A DNA stretch of 64,000 bases from Erythroxylum novogranatense. Taxonomy: Eukaryota; Streptophyta; Magnoliopsida; Malpighiales; Erythroxylaceae. Made by a program: the position numbers and the translations under genes. The DNA is taken from NCBI GenBank assembly GCA_029891385.1, contig CM057229.1, positions 5,085,001 through 5,149,000 on the forward strand. Reading direction: 5' to 3'. Positions 1 through 11,624 of this stretch are shown piece by piece (position 1 is the first letter of the stretch; every line of letters starts with the position of its first letter). Under the pieces are notes generated by a model that was not told the origin of the DNA, ran no database searches, and worked only from the letters and a program-made list of their open reading frames with translations.

Positions 1-3000
1 GTAGATTTTTTCTGTACTGAAAAGGACTGCCTAATGGCATGAGATTATTGGATAAATGATTTTTGGGAATTATTCTAGAGCCATGATTAGAGATTAATTG
101 GCATTAATGTTCTTTATTAATATGATTAACTTGATTTTTGTCTTTTTCCCATTTTAAAGCCAAGTGTGTTTCTCATTTATGAATTTTGTCTCATTATCCT
201 TCATCAACTATGACTTTCTCCTTTTCAAGTATAAAACAAATTCATTTGGAAAGCTTATTCTCCTCTCATCCGAAACTTGAAAACTTCCTTGGTTTTTCTC
301 CTTATGCGATTGTCTTCGTCTTCCTCCCATCCTTCTTTGCTTTTTGCTTGCTTCTTCTTTATTCTCAACCAAAACCAAGCTTAAGCTTTGTAAAGATGAT
401 GATATGTATGTGTGGTGGAGTGATAGCCGTGAGGGTTGATTGAGTAGGGGCAAGTGGAGAGTTTAAAAAACTTAGAAAATTAAAGAGTTTGCAACTTGTT
501 TAAGGTAAGAATTGTGTTTGTATTTATTCTTTTGGTAGGTAGAAGCATTCATGGAGATCATTTATGCATTTATTTGATTATGATAGTGGTAGGTTTGTAT
601 GGGTTGAAGAGTATGCTTGTGTGAGGGTAAGTGAAAGAACATGGTTTACATTGATTTTGGCTTGGTTTCGGATTGATTTTTGGAAGGCTAGATGAATGGA
701 AAATTAAGGTAAGTCAATTGTGTATGTGCTGCCAAATTTTGTTTAATTATGCAAGTAAATGTTGTGATGATTTTTTGGTTGAATTAGAGGTGTAAATGGA
801 TGTTTAGTGATGTGTTATTGGTAGTAGAAGTGATAGGAGTTAAGTTGAAGATGAAAGCTGGAAAATGGATATTGAACCTATTGTAATGTTTTGATTATAA
901 CTCATTGTGTAGGTAAGCAAATGAGTTGCGGTTTGTGCCCAATTAAACTTGAGCTTGTTGGCTACAATTTTGTGTGAAATATGTGTTGTTAAATTGTAAC
1001 TCTAAAAGGTCGAATTTTAGCATGGAAAGTTACTGCTGATCGCTGGAATGAACAGTAACCGAACCACATAACCTAGAGTTTTGCTGATTTTTCTAGATTA
1101 ATGTACAAGGAATTGATGAGAATGGTCTTCATGAAAGTTGAAGCATATTAAGTTAGCTTTCCATTTCCACTGATTTTGCAATTTTTAGATCTGTATATTG
1201 GGAGATATGAACTGTTTACTATTGACTGGTTTTGTGCATTTTGGTGAAACCTAGCCTAAGTGTCGATTTTGTGAGCATTCTGATTGGAAGCAATTTTAAC
1301 GATTTATGTGGATTGAATTGGCTTAAGTGATCTTCTGAAAAGTTGTAGAGGAAACCATTATCTTGAAAATGATATATGGCATGTAATTTTTGGAGATCAT
1401 ATTTGGGAGTTATGATTTTGCAAAAAACTGAACCTAAGCTAGGTCATGGATTGCTGATCATGGCAAAAAATTCCATAACAGTTTTGAAATTGTTAGAGAT
1501 CGAATTGGATTTTGAGTTCTTCATGAAAATTTAATTTTGAGATCTTATCTTTTTAGGGATATAAGGTAGTGATTTGTGTGACATTTGTGCTAAGAGATAT
1601 ACTGTTGTGAAATGTGCTGTTCAGATTGGGAAATTTCAGAGGGCAATGCTTTGGTGGATTGTTTGACCTAGTTAGCAAGTGAATTTGATTTTAGGTTGTT
1701 CATGAAAGTTGTAGATAACATGTGATCTTATTGAGCATATTTATTGTGAAATTGTTGACTGAAGAAACAGAAAGTTACTGATTTTGCAAAGTACTGCACT
1801 GTTTTGATAGGTTTTAAGTAGGCAGTGGATTGGACTGAATTTTTGTCATCCTTATGGGTAAAATTGCTTGTTGGGGTCTTCATGTAACTTGTAGAGTTTT
1901 TCATGATCTTTCCAATGAGATGTGGTTTATAATTTTCTGAATTGTATGCAAAGAGTTATGGGTGTTGGAAGTTTGGTTGGAAATCATGAAAAAAAGAAGA
2001 AATAAGGGTTATATATATATATAGATATTAATTGTTTAATGTGAATTTTGGTTTCTTTCGTGAATAACTTTTCCATCCGACGTCCGATTGACCTGATTCT
2101 TGAGGCATCGGATTCGTTGAATATTTAATTTCATTTTCTAAGATATTGGGAATTTTTGGACGGGAAATTGACGTGAGTTCGGATAATAGCTATGTGGCCA
2201 CTGTTTTATTTATTTTTGGACCGATCGAGGCCCGAATTGAGTAATTTTGGTGCCGTTAGATTTCTAATTTTTAGGTGGAATTGTTATGATGGAAAAATTT
2301 TGGATTAGGGCCGAGAATGCCATTAACATGCATTGTATACGTTTAATTGTTTCATGTGCATTGTTTGATATTTCTAACTATACAATTGGTAATGTGTACT
2401 TATTTTAATTGTTATAGAGGCACAATTAGAACGTCATCCTACAGACGTTGCAGAGACTTCCCGGCATTAGCTCGGAAGTTATTAGGTGAGTAACCTAGAT
2501 GGTTCATCGATTAGTAAGTGTTTATAATTCTGCACCTATAACCTTGTGGAGAATAATGGTGGGACGATTGTGTTTGTTTATGCCTAGATTGCGGACCGAA
2601 GGTCAGATGGATTGGGAGATTCTGACATAGAAGTGCTATATGTGATTTTCATGTGATTACTTGTGAATATGTTGTATTGGGATCAGTTATGATGTTGATT
2701 TTGTTTTATTTGAACATATGCATTTCATGCATAATTGCATGATCAGTAATTGGCAGTTGTGACCAGAGCAGCCAACGAGAGCTGAAAACTCAACGTGATT
2801 GGGCCTTGAGCCCACAGTGATTCAGAGCCTAAGTCTCACCGTTTAATGCGCCCTTAATGGGACAGTTTTAGGCGTTCGGTCACAAAAACAAAATAAATTG
2901 GAAAAGCGTCACATACGCATTTCATGTGCATTTGAATTGGTTCCTTTGACTGATATAGTAATCATGTGGTACTTCTGAATGTGTTTTGGTGAAATAACTG

Positions 3001-3470
3001 TGTGTATCTGTGTTATACCTGTGTATATGCATAAATTGGGTGAACCATCGATGATGGTTCTCACCGAGTTCATAAACTCACCCAAAATTGCAAATTATTT
3101 TTCAGGACCGAGAGAGTAGACTCATAGCTCCAGAGAGACTTTTCCTGCCGTGTAGATTGAGTTGGCAAGAGAAGTCATGGCACACAGGTCGGTCAGCTGA
3201 CACTTTTTGAGGGATGACCTAGCTAGGTTTATGTTTGATTTTCTTTTGGACTAATGTACAGAAAATATCAGTTGTGTAATTGACTGGTTTGAGGTTATGA
3301 AATGAGAAATTTATGGTTTCAAAATTAGTGGATTTCATATTAATGCTTTATGATTTTTGATGCCATATGGAACGTTAGAAATGGTTTGTAGCGCAACCTT
3401 ATCATAGGGTGTGTATCGGAATTGACCTACGGGCGTCCTGGTGCATATCCTATGGTAAGTGGGTGTTACA
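1..3470 (+). mobile_element. Tekay/Del-type LTR, 3' portion (solo or 3' LTR)
   Basis: The segment ends at 3470 in GGGTGTTACA. Its last 80 bases match, in reverse complement, the first 80 bases of the LTR at 13816, including the block ACCTACGGGCGT. The window start aligns with about 17400 of that LTR, so roughly 300 bp of the LTR lie outside the window. No tRNA-Met primer site follows 3470, so this is a solo LTR or the 3' LTR of an element lying to the left. It contains several copies of the CTTCATGAAAGTTGTAGA theme (about 1127, 1522, 1698, 1878) and the conserved block near 2071-2116. The GC-rich palindromic module found in sister LTRs is absent; only AT-rich sequence occupies 1990-2050. It has no coding capacity. 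Confidence 0.85.
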
Positions 3471-4392
3471 GCGTGAATAGAAGAAAAAGGCATGAAAAGA
3501 TCATTGACGCATAGCCCCACAAAATCAATATTCTCCACCAACGTTCATCATAAGGGGTGTTTTTGTTTTTAATTTTTTTATATTATTCCTTATTTATTTT
3601 AATTGTGTGATTTAATCAATGCAATCATATATTATGACCATAATTTATGTTTCATTGATAAATATGTGTGAGTAAATTTTTCTTTTCGGTTAAGGTTAAG
3701 ATTGATATTGGATTAGGATAATTTTTTTGGTATTAATTTTTGCTTGATTAAATGCATATTTAGTCTTAATTTAGTTTGATCACCTAGATTAAGACCTTAG
3801 ATGATTGAATGCCACAACCAATGGGATTTAATTTGTCGGAAAATTAATCAAGCGACATACTTGAGACTAAAGTGTAGGCCAACCTTAGGATCTTGTATGA
3901 GGATACCTAGAATTAACGAACTTAATTTTAGGCTTCTTGTTTTTAATGCCTTTTATTCTGAATTATCTATGGACCAAGTAGTGACTCGGATCTAAAAGAG
4001 AAGAGAACACCATGAACATTGGGTTTGACTTGCTTAAGTGAAGTATTTTTTAAATCAATCCACCATTATAATTTTATTTTAAATGTCTAATCCAATTGAA
4101 ATCTGATACCTTAACCGAACTTTTGTCATTTGATTAAATCTAGCCGTTTTAAATTCATACCTTGCATTTTTCATATTTTCTTAATTTGCTTATTTTATTT
4201 TATTTTCAAATCAATCAATTTTAGGTCGTCTGAGTAATTTTTCATCGTTTAATTTAATTGTCTTCCGTGTTAAAATTTTTTCCCTTGGGTACGATATCCG
4301 GTTCTTACCGTTTTATATTACTTGTCGACGGGGTGCACTTGCCTCTAATTGGTCTAGATAGAATTTAATTTATATTGTTCTGTTTAGACCGC
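3471..4392 (+). mobile_element. Probable Ty3/gypsy (Tat/Athila-like) LTR fragment
   Basis: This gap between the Tekay LTR and the copia element has no gene. From about 3541 it is AT-rich. Near 4285-4345 it carries the arrangement GATATCCGGTTCTTACCG followed by ACTTGTCGACGGGGTGCAC, which resembles the distal end of Tat/Athila-class LTRs. The Athila-like LTR at 38441-39830 has a comparable GATATCCGCTTACCG on its sense strand. Neither TG/CA termini nor a primer site could be placed with confidence. The segment stops where the copia 5' LTR begins. Confidence 0.4.
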
Positions 4393-4578
4393 AACAGTAT
4401 GCCTTTGATTCAGTCATAACAGCCAACTCCATGATTTCAGCAACATAATTTTAGCCTTAGAATCTTCTACTGTAATTATATTTCCATGTTTATACTTTCA
4501 TTTCTTGTATAAATAGTTGTACAAATCGCCTATAGTAGATATACAAAAATAACACAATTCTTCTTCATCTATCTTTCA
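4393..4578 (+). repeat. copia 5' LTR (start eroded)
   Basis: It matches 29179-29367 almost base for base and ends in ATCTTTCA at 4578, directly before the primer site. The 3' copy opens TGATAACGTATG, while here only AACAGTATG is recognisable, so the terminal TGAT is missing or replaced. A TATAAATAG promoter-like box lies at about 4509-4517 and also occurs in the 3' copy. Confidence 0.88.
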
Positions 4579-4590
4579 TGGTATCAGAGC
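4579..4590 (+). other. copia primer binding site (initiator tRNA-Met)
   Basis: TGGTATCAGAGC directly follows the 5' LTR. This is the standard plant site complementary to the 3' end of initiator tRNA-Met, used to prime minus-strand DNA synthesis. It is not a tRNA gene. Confidence 0.95.
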
Positions 4591-4743
4591 CCACAATCCA
4601 GTTCTCTTCCCAAACACTTTTGACAATTACATAGCTTATATCTTCCCAGTTTTCAAACCACCATTTTCTTTTTCGGCATCTATCACACTCCACAGCATAT
4701 ATAGACTATTCAACACAATTACCATACACACCAATCTCATCAC

Positions 4744-5818
4744 ATGCCAATGGCCACACAACACACAGAACAAACACTACCACCCTTCCCTCTTCAGAAC
4801 ATTACCAACTTCACAACTACAACTTTGGACACTTCCAATTATCTTGTTTGGAGCAATCAAGTTCGAACAATTTTACGCATCTACAACCCATCGGGACACA
4901 TTGAGCGACACCCAGGTGCCCTACCGCCAACACTATCTCCCCGACTGGGAAAAACACGATGGCTTGGTCTCATCAGGCGCTTAATCGCTACTCTGTCTCC
5001 AGCGGTGTCCTCTATGGCCCTCGGATGTACTACTGCTCACCAGCTGTGGACCCGACTAGAGACCCACTTCCTACAGCAGACAACAGCCCAACATTCTCTC
5101 CTTCGTCGCCGATTGCACACCACCAGGAAAGGTAACACCACAATATCATATTATCTCACCACTCTGTCCTCCATATCGCAGGATCTTGCCGCCATAGGAG
5201 CCTTTGTCCTAAAGGAAGATCTGGTCGTTCTCGCTTTTAACGGCTTACTAGATGACTATAAAGCCTTTGTCACCGTCGTCGAGAATCGCGAGGTCCAACC
5301 TTCCTTCACCGAGCTTCGAGCCAAGCTTCTCCTTCATGAGCAACGGTTGTCGGTGTACCACTCACCCTCTCCAAACGACACTGACGTCACCTTTGTAACC
5401 GCCTGCATCAGCAACCATGGAAGAGGTGGCCGACGGAATTCCCACTCTCACCGATTCCCTCATCAACATCAGACGACTTACCCTAAAAATGCCCTTCCCC
5501 AATTTTATGGGTCACCGACCCACCCAACACCATCAACCCATCAAGCCCAAACTCCACCCTCCTTTTCTCAAGCCTACGCTCCTCCCTTTTCAGCCCAAGC
5601 CCCAATCTCCTTTTATAAAGCCCACCAGCCCCACCCCAACTACTCTCCAGCCTAATCCCAATCTTTTCCTTTGGCCCACCATCAGCCTTTTCACCCCAAC
5701 TCTGTTACAAAATCTAACTACACCAACCCACCTCCCCTTTGTCAAATTTGCTACAAAATGGGACACAACTGTCAAATGTCGTTTTAGATACTCCAACTCT
5801 AGAAATGAACTGCCCTAA
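4744..5818 (+). pseudogene. copia gag polyprotein region, frameshifted at the zinc knuckle
   Basis: An open frame of 303 codons starts at 4744 (ATGCCAATGGCC). It shows the copia gag (UBN2/Retrotran_gag) pattern: a DTSNYLVW motif near residue 30, a QLWTRLETHF segment near residue 105, and a DDYKAFVTVVENRE segment near residue 170. Gag packages the RNA in cytoplasmic virus-like particles. The tail from about residue 215 is rich in proline, histidine and threonine. The frame ends at 5655. A CCHC zinc knuckle starting CQICYKMGH is encoded at about 5740-5790, but its second half lies in another frame. The knuckle is therefore broken by a small indel, and the gag-protease join is not open. Confidence 0.8.
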
Positions 5819-5856
5819 ACCCTAACCCAAACACATTTCATAGTGCATTCTCTGCT

Positions 5857-6330
5857 ATGAACATCAATGAACACCCAAATACTTCTAATCTCACCACTAG
5901 CACTATCAATGAATGGCTTCCTGACACTGGTGCCTCTGCTCATATGACGCCCAACCCAAAGCTCCTAGACAATACTGAGCCCTGTAGTGGAACAAATCAA
6001 GTACTTGTTAGTAATGGCAAAGCCCTTTCTATCACTTCCACTGGAACATGCACACTCACACACCATCCGAAATCTCTTTACCTTAATAATGTTTTACTTG
6101 TTCCACAAATAACCACTAATCTCTTATCTGTTGGTCAATTTGTCACTGATAATTTATGTTCCATTGAATTTAACCCCTTTGGCTATGTTGTGAAGGATCT
6201 CCAAACCCAGACTCAACTTCTCAAGGGTAACATCTATGGCAACCTCTACCCAATGAGGATACCTAACACCTTTCACAATCCAATTGCTCTTACTTCTCAA
6301 ATGGTGTCTCCTGCAATCTGGCATCAATGA
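5857..6330 (+). pseudogene. copia aspartic protease and GAG-pre-integrase start
   Basis: The frame contains EWLPDTGASAHMT, with the retroviral-type protease motif DTGA at about residue 24 and the copia-typical following AHMT. After the protease it continues through a LLSVGQF segment into the GAG-pre-integrase region (IWHQ) and stops at 6328-6330, where related elements continue with a histidine-rich LxHP segment. That segment follows directly after the stop codon (LRHP), so a single nonsense change explains the break. In an intact element this enzyme would cleave the gag-pol precursor. The ATG at 5857 is only the first methionine of the frame and not a true start. Confidence 0.8.
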
Positions 6331-6538
6331 CTTAGGCACCCCTATCATACCACAACCTCTCGTATGTTTCGAAGTCTATCGAATAAACTTTATGTAATAA
6401 AACCTTGTCCTTTATGCCTTCAAGGAAAAAGTACTAGACTTCCTTTTTCTTCATCATCCCGCAAATCAATAGCTTTGTTACAACTCATTCACTGTGATAT
6501 CTGGGGACCATCCCCAACTTTATCTTTCTCTGGGTATC
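6331..6538 (+). pseudogene. copia integrase N-terminal zinc-finger segment, interrupted
   Basis: This continues the copia polyprotein after the stop at 6330. It has the histidine pair of the integrase zinc finger (LRHPYH), then CPLCLQGK supplying the two cysteines, then the LIHCDIWGPSP start of the integrase core, including the first catalytic aspartate (D in CDIWGP). The reading frame is cut at 6538 by the solo LTR and resumes in phase at 11404, just after the duplicated GTATC. The insertion itself therefore created the break, and this part of the gene was in frame when it was hit. Confidence 0.85.
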
Positions 6539-9500
6539 TGTTGGACCCCAATCTTTAAGTGAATTTTAGAAATATAAAAAGTATGAAATAAGTAAGTTTG
6601 TATATGAAGTTGGTAATAGATGTGTTTATGTTTCACGAAAATTGATGAGAAAAGGAATTGATAGATTATGACGACTTTGAGATTTAAATAGATTTGTATG
6701 GTTTATAAAAGTTAAAGTGAATGAGGTTATTGAAAATTAAGCTTAAAATCAAGAAATAAAGAGAAAAAGTGTGAAAATTTGAAGAATTAAGAAAGTTGAC
6801 TTTTGGTGATAGAAAGTTTGACTTGAGAGTTGACTTTTTGATTTAGGCCAAATTTGAGCAAATGATCTACATAAAACTTGTAGCTACTATTGAGAGCTTT
6901 TTGTCGCTATAAATTTTGCTATTTTTCGATATCGGGAGTAAAAGTTTTGATCAGTCAAAGTTAGGGTTAGTTTATTTTGTTTGAAAAATGCTATGAAAAG
7001 TGGAATTGTGTATGCTATGTTTTGAAGCAAATCGCCGGATTGATGTGGTCTGAATTGAGTGAAGTGGTCTTCATGAAAGTCATAGAAGATTTTCCAAGCT
7101 TTACGATGATGTATATTATGCAATTAGTGGATGAGAGAATTGGGAGATATGAAATTTGGAAGTTTGGTTGTGCTATATGTTGACCTATGTTATGGCTGAA
7201 TCTTTGACTAAGATATTGATTTAGTTAGAGGTTAAATTAGTCTTTAAGTTCTTCATGAAAGATGAAGATTTTGGTTTGATCTTTATTTTGATATAAAGTA
7301 TAGAATTTTTGGATCATGGAATAATAAGTTATGGTTTTTACAAGTCTCTATTTTTGATTTAGCATGATTATTAGAGGACAGAACTTTTGATTGGAAAATT
7401 GACTTTCTTAGCGGTCAAATTGATTTTTCTGTCCTTCATAAAAGTCGTAGGTGACTTTCTGATCTTTACAGTGATATAAAATATGACATGTTTGGACTTT
7501 GGAGTTGAAAGATAGAAATTTTCAAAGTTGAGTTATTGTTTAGAGATTTATTATTTGGGCAGAATCTTTGATTAGAAATTTGATCACCTTAGAGATGGAA
7601 TTAGTTTTCGAGTACTACATGGAAGTTGTAGAACGTCCTTTGAGCTTTCTATTAATGCTAAATTTGTCAAATTTGAATTTCGGAATCAAAAGATATGATT
7701 TTTGAAAAATTCAGATATATATATATATTTATATTTGAAAACAAAAGATTACGGAAGCTCTCTCGAGAAGGCTATGAGGAGGGTCTTTTTATGTAAATTA
7801 TTTTTTAATTTTTTAATTATTATTTCTATCTTATAGGAAATATGACCTTTTCCTATTCTTTTGTTCTTATCTTTTCCATCCGACATCCGATTGACTTGGT
7901 TTTCGAAGCGTTGGATTTCTAATACAATTATCTACATCCTCATGGAAAAATTATGAATTTTTGAGATTAAATTGAGGTTGACTAAATTAATCAAAGTGAG
8001 TCGAGAAATGTTCCGAACATAGTTTAGTATTTTGATAAATTCTTAATCTTTGGTGATCCGATTGAAGTAATTCTTGAGGCAAAATAAAATTAAGACATGG
8101 GGCTATAAATCATATGAAGAAAGTGAATTTCAATTTAGCCTCTAAGACTTTCAATTTCTGAATGGAAGTTCAGATTTGTGTTCAGTCTTGGATTAGAAAA
8201 ATCTGAAAGTATTTTGGCCTTAAATTTTGCTCTAGTTATCCAAATGAGTTGATTCTTAATTTGGATTAAACTAAAGAAGTAGGGATACAATTTTTATGAA
8301 GAAGTCGAGTTTCAATTTGGTTTTTAAGAATATAAATTTTTGAATGAAAATAAAGTGCTGAAAAATGTGTTAGCATAAGACTAATCTGAAATGTTTTGAG
8401 CATAACTTTTGATGTAGTGCTCCAAATTGGATAATTTTGGTGGCGTTATGAAATTAAGACTATGAGAAACAATTCTCTAGAAGGAAGTTTTGGCAAATTC
8501 CTTCAATTTGATGGTGAGAAAAATGTCCTAAAGTAAGCATGTCTTGAAATGAAGTTCAGGGGTAATTTTGGAGCATCACTTAAAGAGTTAAGGTTTTAGG
8601 CTTATGAGTAAGGGCATTTTGGTCAATAATCATTCATTAAATGAATAAAAGAAGGGGGCTGTCATTTGGCATAAGTGAAGCACGGCTATTGCCCTAAAAC
8701 ATTAAAGAAATAAAAGAAGAGATGAGAGGATGAAGGTTTCGACTATGGAGAAGAAGAAAGAAGAAGATGGAAGCTTGGGGTTTCGGATTTTAGGGCTTCA
8801 AGCATGATATTTTCGTGGATTCTAGAGGGAAAAGATGAAAGAAGGTGATAGCTCTCTTATGGGACAAGAAAAATTCGAAAATGGTGGAGGTTGAAGGTAA
8901 GAGAAATTTTTGAGTTTTGGAATTGTCATGAGTTTTTGGTGTTGATAGCTTGGATATTGTATGGGTTTGTCAATCCTAAGCTCAATTTTGAAGATTTCAT
9001 GATTAATTGGTTTAATTTTAGATTATTGTGAATTAGGGTTTATGCCTAATTTTTTAGAATTGGGGATTTTAGAAGTTTTTGATTTAGATATCTTGAAATT
9101 AGTATGGGTTTGTGAATTATGAAATCAATTTTAAAGATTATGTTATTTATGATGTTGAATTTAGGTGAATTGGTTTAGGTAATTTTAAATTAGAAGAAGA
9201 AAAGAAGCAATGGACAAATTGATGAATGGGACAAGCTTTTAGCATCGATTCGAGGTGGGTAGTATGTTTATTTATTAAATTTTAAGCTATGTATGTGTAT
9301 TTGAAAATTCAAGAAGCAAAATTTTGATAACTTAATGTTTATGTAAATGTTTGAAAAATATGATTTTCGAAAGATTAAATTCCTTGTTTTGGAATGATTT
9401 TAAGAAAAAGCAAGGATTATGAAATTCACTGGTTTCGAATTACTTGAATTATTTGAAAAATGTGCTTTGTGAATTCAAATAAGTTTGATTTATGATTTAA

Positions 9501-11398
9501 AGAAATTAATGCATTCATTGTTATGAATTTGATTTATATGTGATTAAATTTATAAATTGAGATTGAATATGATTTGCTATATGAATTGATGTGATATGTG
9601 GATATGTGAATGTGTCAAGTATTGACACGATATGATGATATGATATGAAAATTTTGAAAATCAAGATTTCGAAATGTGCCTTTGGGCAATCCGAATTTTT
9701 GTTTTCGATTATGTGTTATGTAGGTTTGGTCAGGTCCCATAAGTGGGACAAGTGTGTACTTGTCTGTTTTAAAGCTTTCTCCCGGCTGCCCGCTAGTGGC
9801 AATGGAGTTTCGATTTCAGACTCCCATAAGTCACGGCTACACCGGACCGCTATGCGGGAAGGTGTAGTATGTTTCGTTCATGGCTGTATAGGACCGCTAT
9901 GCGGGAATATGTAGTACGTTCTGTTTTGGACCGAACCAAACCGTTTGATGTGTTATGTGTTATGTGTTCTTGTTTTGTTTCTAAGTGTGATGCATTGCAT
10001 GTTTTGAAAAATGTTTAAGAAATATGGATTTTGTTCATGAAATGTGGAAAAATGTGAAAATTTTGAGAAATAAACTATTGTGGATTTTTCAGCTAAGAAT
10101 TTATTGAAATTGTTTGGCAATGATTTGAAAAGTTTGAGAAATAAGAAATTTGCCAAATGTTCTACCGTGCAACTTTTAAAATAAATGGCATAAAGGTTTT
10201 GCAAAATGTTTTCGCTTATCTTTCAATTTATAAACATATTATCCACGAGCTTTGTGCTCACTCCCTCTTTCATCCCCATCTCCAGGTTTCAAGCAGGAGA
10301 TCAGATGGAAGAATGCCAAGACTTACGTTCGATTTCGTTTGTTTTGTGTCTTATGTATGTGCGATTTTTGTATCTGTCTATATAAGGCCTGTTTTGCCCC
10401 TTTAATGTATGACAAGCAGTCATTTCAAAATGTATGTGATTTATGAAATTGGGTAATAGTGAGTATGATGTATATGAATCCTAAATTGTGTATTTGGATT
10501 TTGTTATGGTTGGGATGTGTGTATGATTATGAATAAGAATTGTTTATGGAATTGAGATATGATTGTTGATTGAGCTATGAATGAGATGAATTATGAAATT
10601 GGGTATGGTTATTATATATGTTATGTAATTGGATATAAATGGAGACTGTATATGAGTATGATTTGAGACACTGCTTTGTGATTAAGTTTGGATTCAGGAC
10701 GAGAGGTCCAAGGAGTTGTGTGGTTTGATTGAGCTGGTTATAGAAGTGATTTTAAAACCCTTTTCAGGTTTGGGTTTATGAAAATGCAGTCGTTATGCTG
10801 CCGAAATTTTGATTCAAATAAAGATAAAATAAAATAAGAATTGGTTACAAGTTAAATTTTGGGATTTGTATGATTGTATATGATGATTTTATGATTTGAG
10901 TTTTGTTAAGGTTATGGAATTGATAAATTCCAAATGGAAAAAGTGAGTTGCTTTGTATGGGTTTTGCAATTGGTATGAAAGATGAATAGAAATGAATAAG
11001 AAAGAAAAGAAAAAAAAATTATACCGAATTTCAGATTAGTTTAGTTTAGGTTTCCAACGCGATAGCTTTCTAAGATAATTTTATGTTTGGATGTCGGATT
11101 TAGTTTTTGTTCTGCCTTTGTTTGTTCCGTTTTTGATTTTGTTTTCGCTTCCGATATGTTATGTTTCCGCTTTTGTCTTTGATTCGATTTGCTCTCGATT
11201 CTATTAAGAATTCGATTCGTTTCCGATATGCCTTTAGCATTTGATTCTTCTTTGTTTTGCGATGTATGATTCCGTTTTTCTACGTTCGCTTCGTAATCCG
11301 ATTTGTTATTCGCTCCGTTTTTGTTCATTCCGCCACTTTGTTTTCGTTTTTGTTTCTGCTGTTCGGTTGGGATCCAGTCTCCGGATCGGGTCCCAACA
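6539..11398 (+). mobile_element. Solo LTR (Tekay/chromovirus-like), 4.86 kb, in copia integrase
   Basis: The segment begins TGTTGGACCCC and ends GGTCCCAACA. It is flanked by a perfect 5-bp duplication GTATC at 6534-6538 and 11399-11403. No gag-pol coding, primer site or internal direct repeat was found, so this is best read as a solo LTR left by LTR-LTR recombination. Within it are repeated CTTCATGAAAGT-type segments (about 7071, 7252, 7436, 7614), the conserved TCCGA..TCCGATTGAC block (about 7873-7920), a purine-rich leader-like stretch (8690-8790) and a mirrored GGACCGCTATGCGGGAA pair (about 9845-9907). Small ORFs inside are not credible genes. Confidence 0.88.
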
Positions 11399-11403
11399 GT
11401 ATC

Positions 11404-11624
11404 GATACTTCATTATTTTTATTGATGACTACAGTCGTTTCACATGGATATACCCATCAACCCACAAATCACAAGCTCTTGATCAATTTCGCCATTTCAA
11501 AGCCACCTATGAAAACTTATTATCTGCCACAATCAAAATATTACAAATCGATGCTGCACCTGAACTCATCAAAGGTCCTTTTGCTCAATATACATCCAAT
11601 AATGGCATAATCAACCGCATCTCT
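11404..11624 (+). pseudogene. copia integrase core segment between two solo LTRs
   Basis: The frame reads RYFIIFIDDYSRFTWIYP, the classic copia integrase core with the DDYSR motif. It is followed by a degenerate second catalytic region (LQIDAAPELI, where family members have an xDNGxEF-type motif) and then by the NGI..RISC segment. It is cut at 11624 by the second solo LTR and continues at 26995. The second catalytic aspartate region looks substituted, so this copy is probably inactive regardless of the insertions. Confidence 0.85.

Noticed and set aside
11041..11328. 95-codon Lys/Asn/Ser-rich ORF on the minus strand
   Set aside because: Low complexity, at the edge of a solo LTR rich in GATT/TTCG patterns. 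No family resemblance.
6539..11398. Interpreting this segment as a full LTR element with an internal region
   Set aside because: No internal direct repeat, primer site or polyprotein motif found. Single LTR-like ends and the TSD favour a solo LTR.
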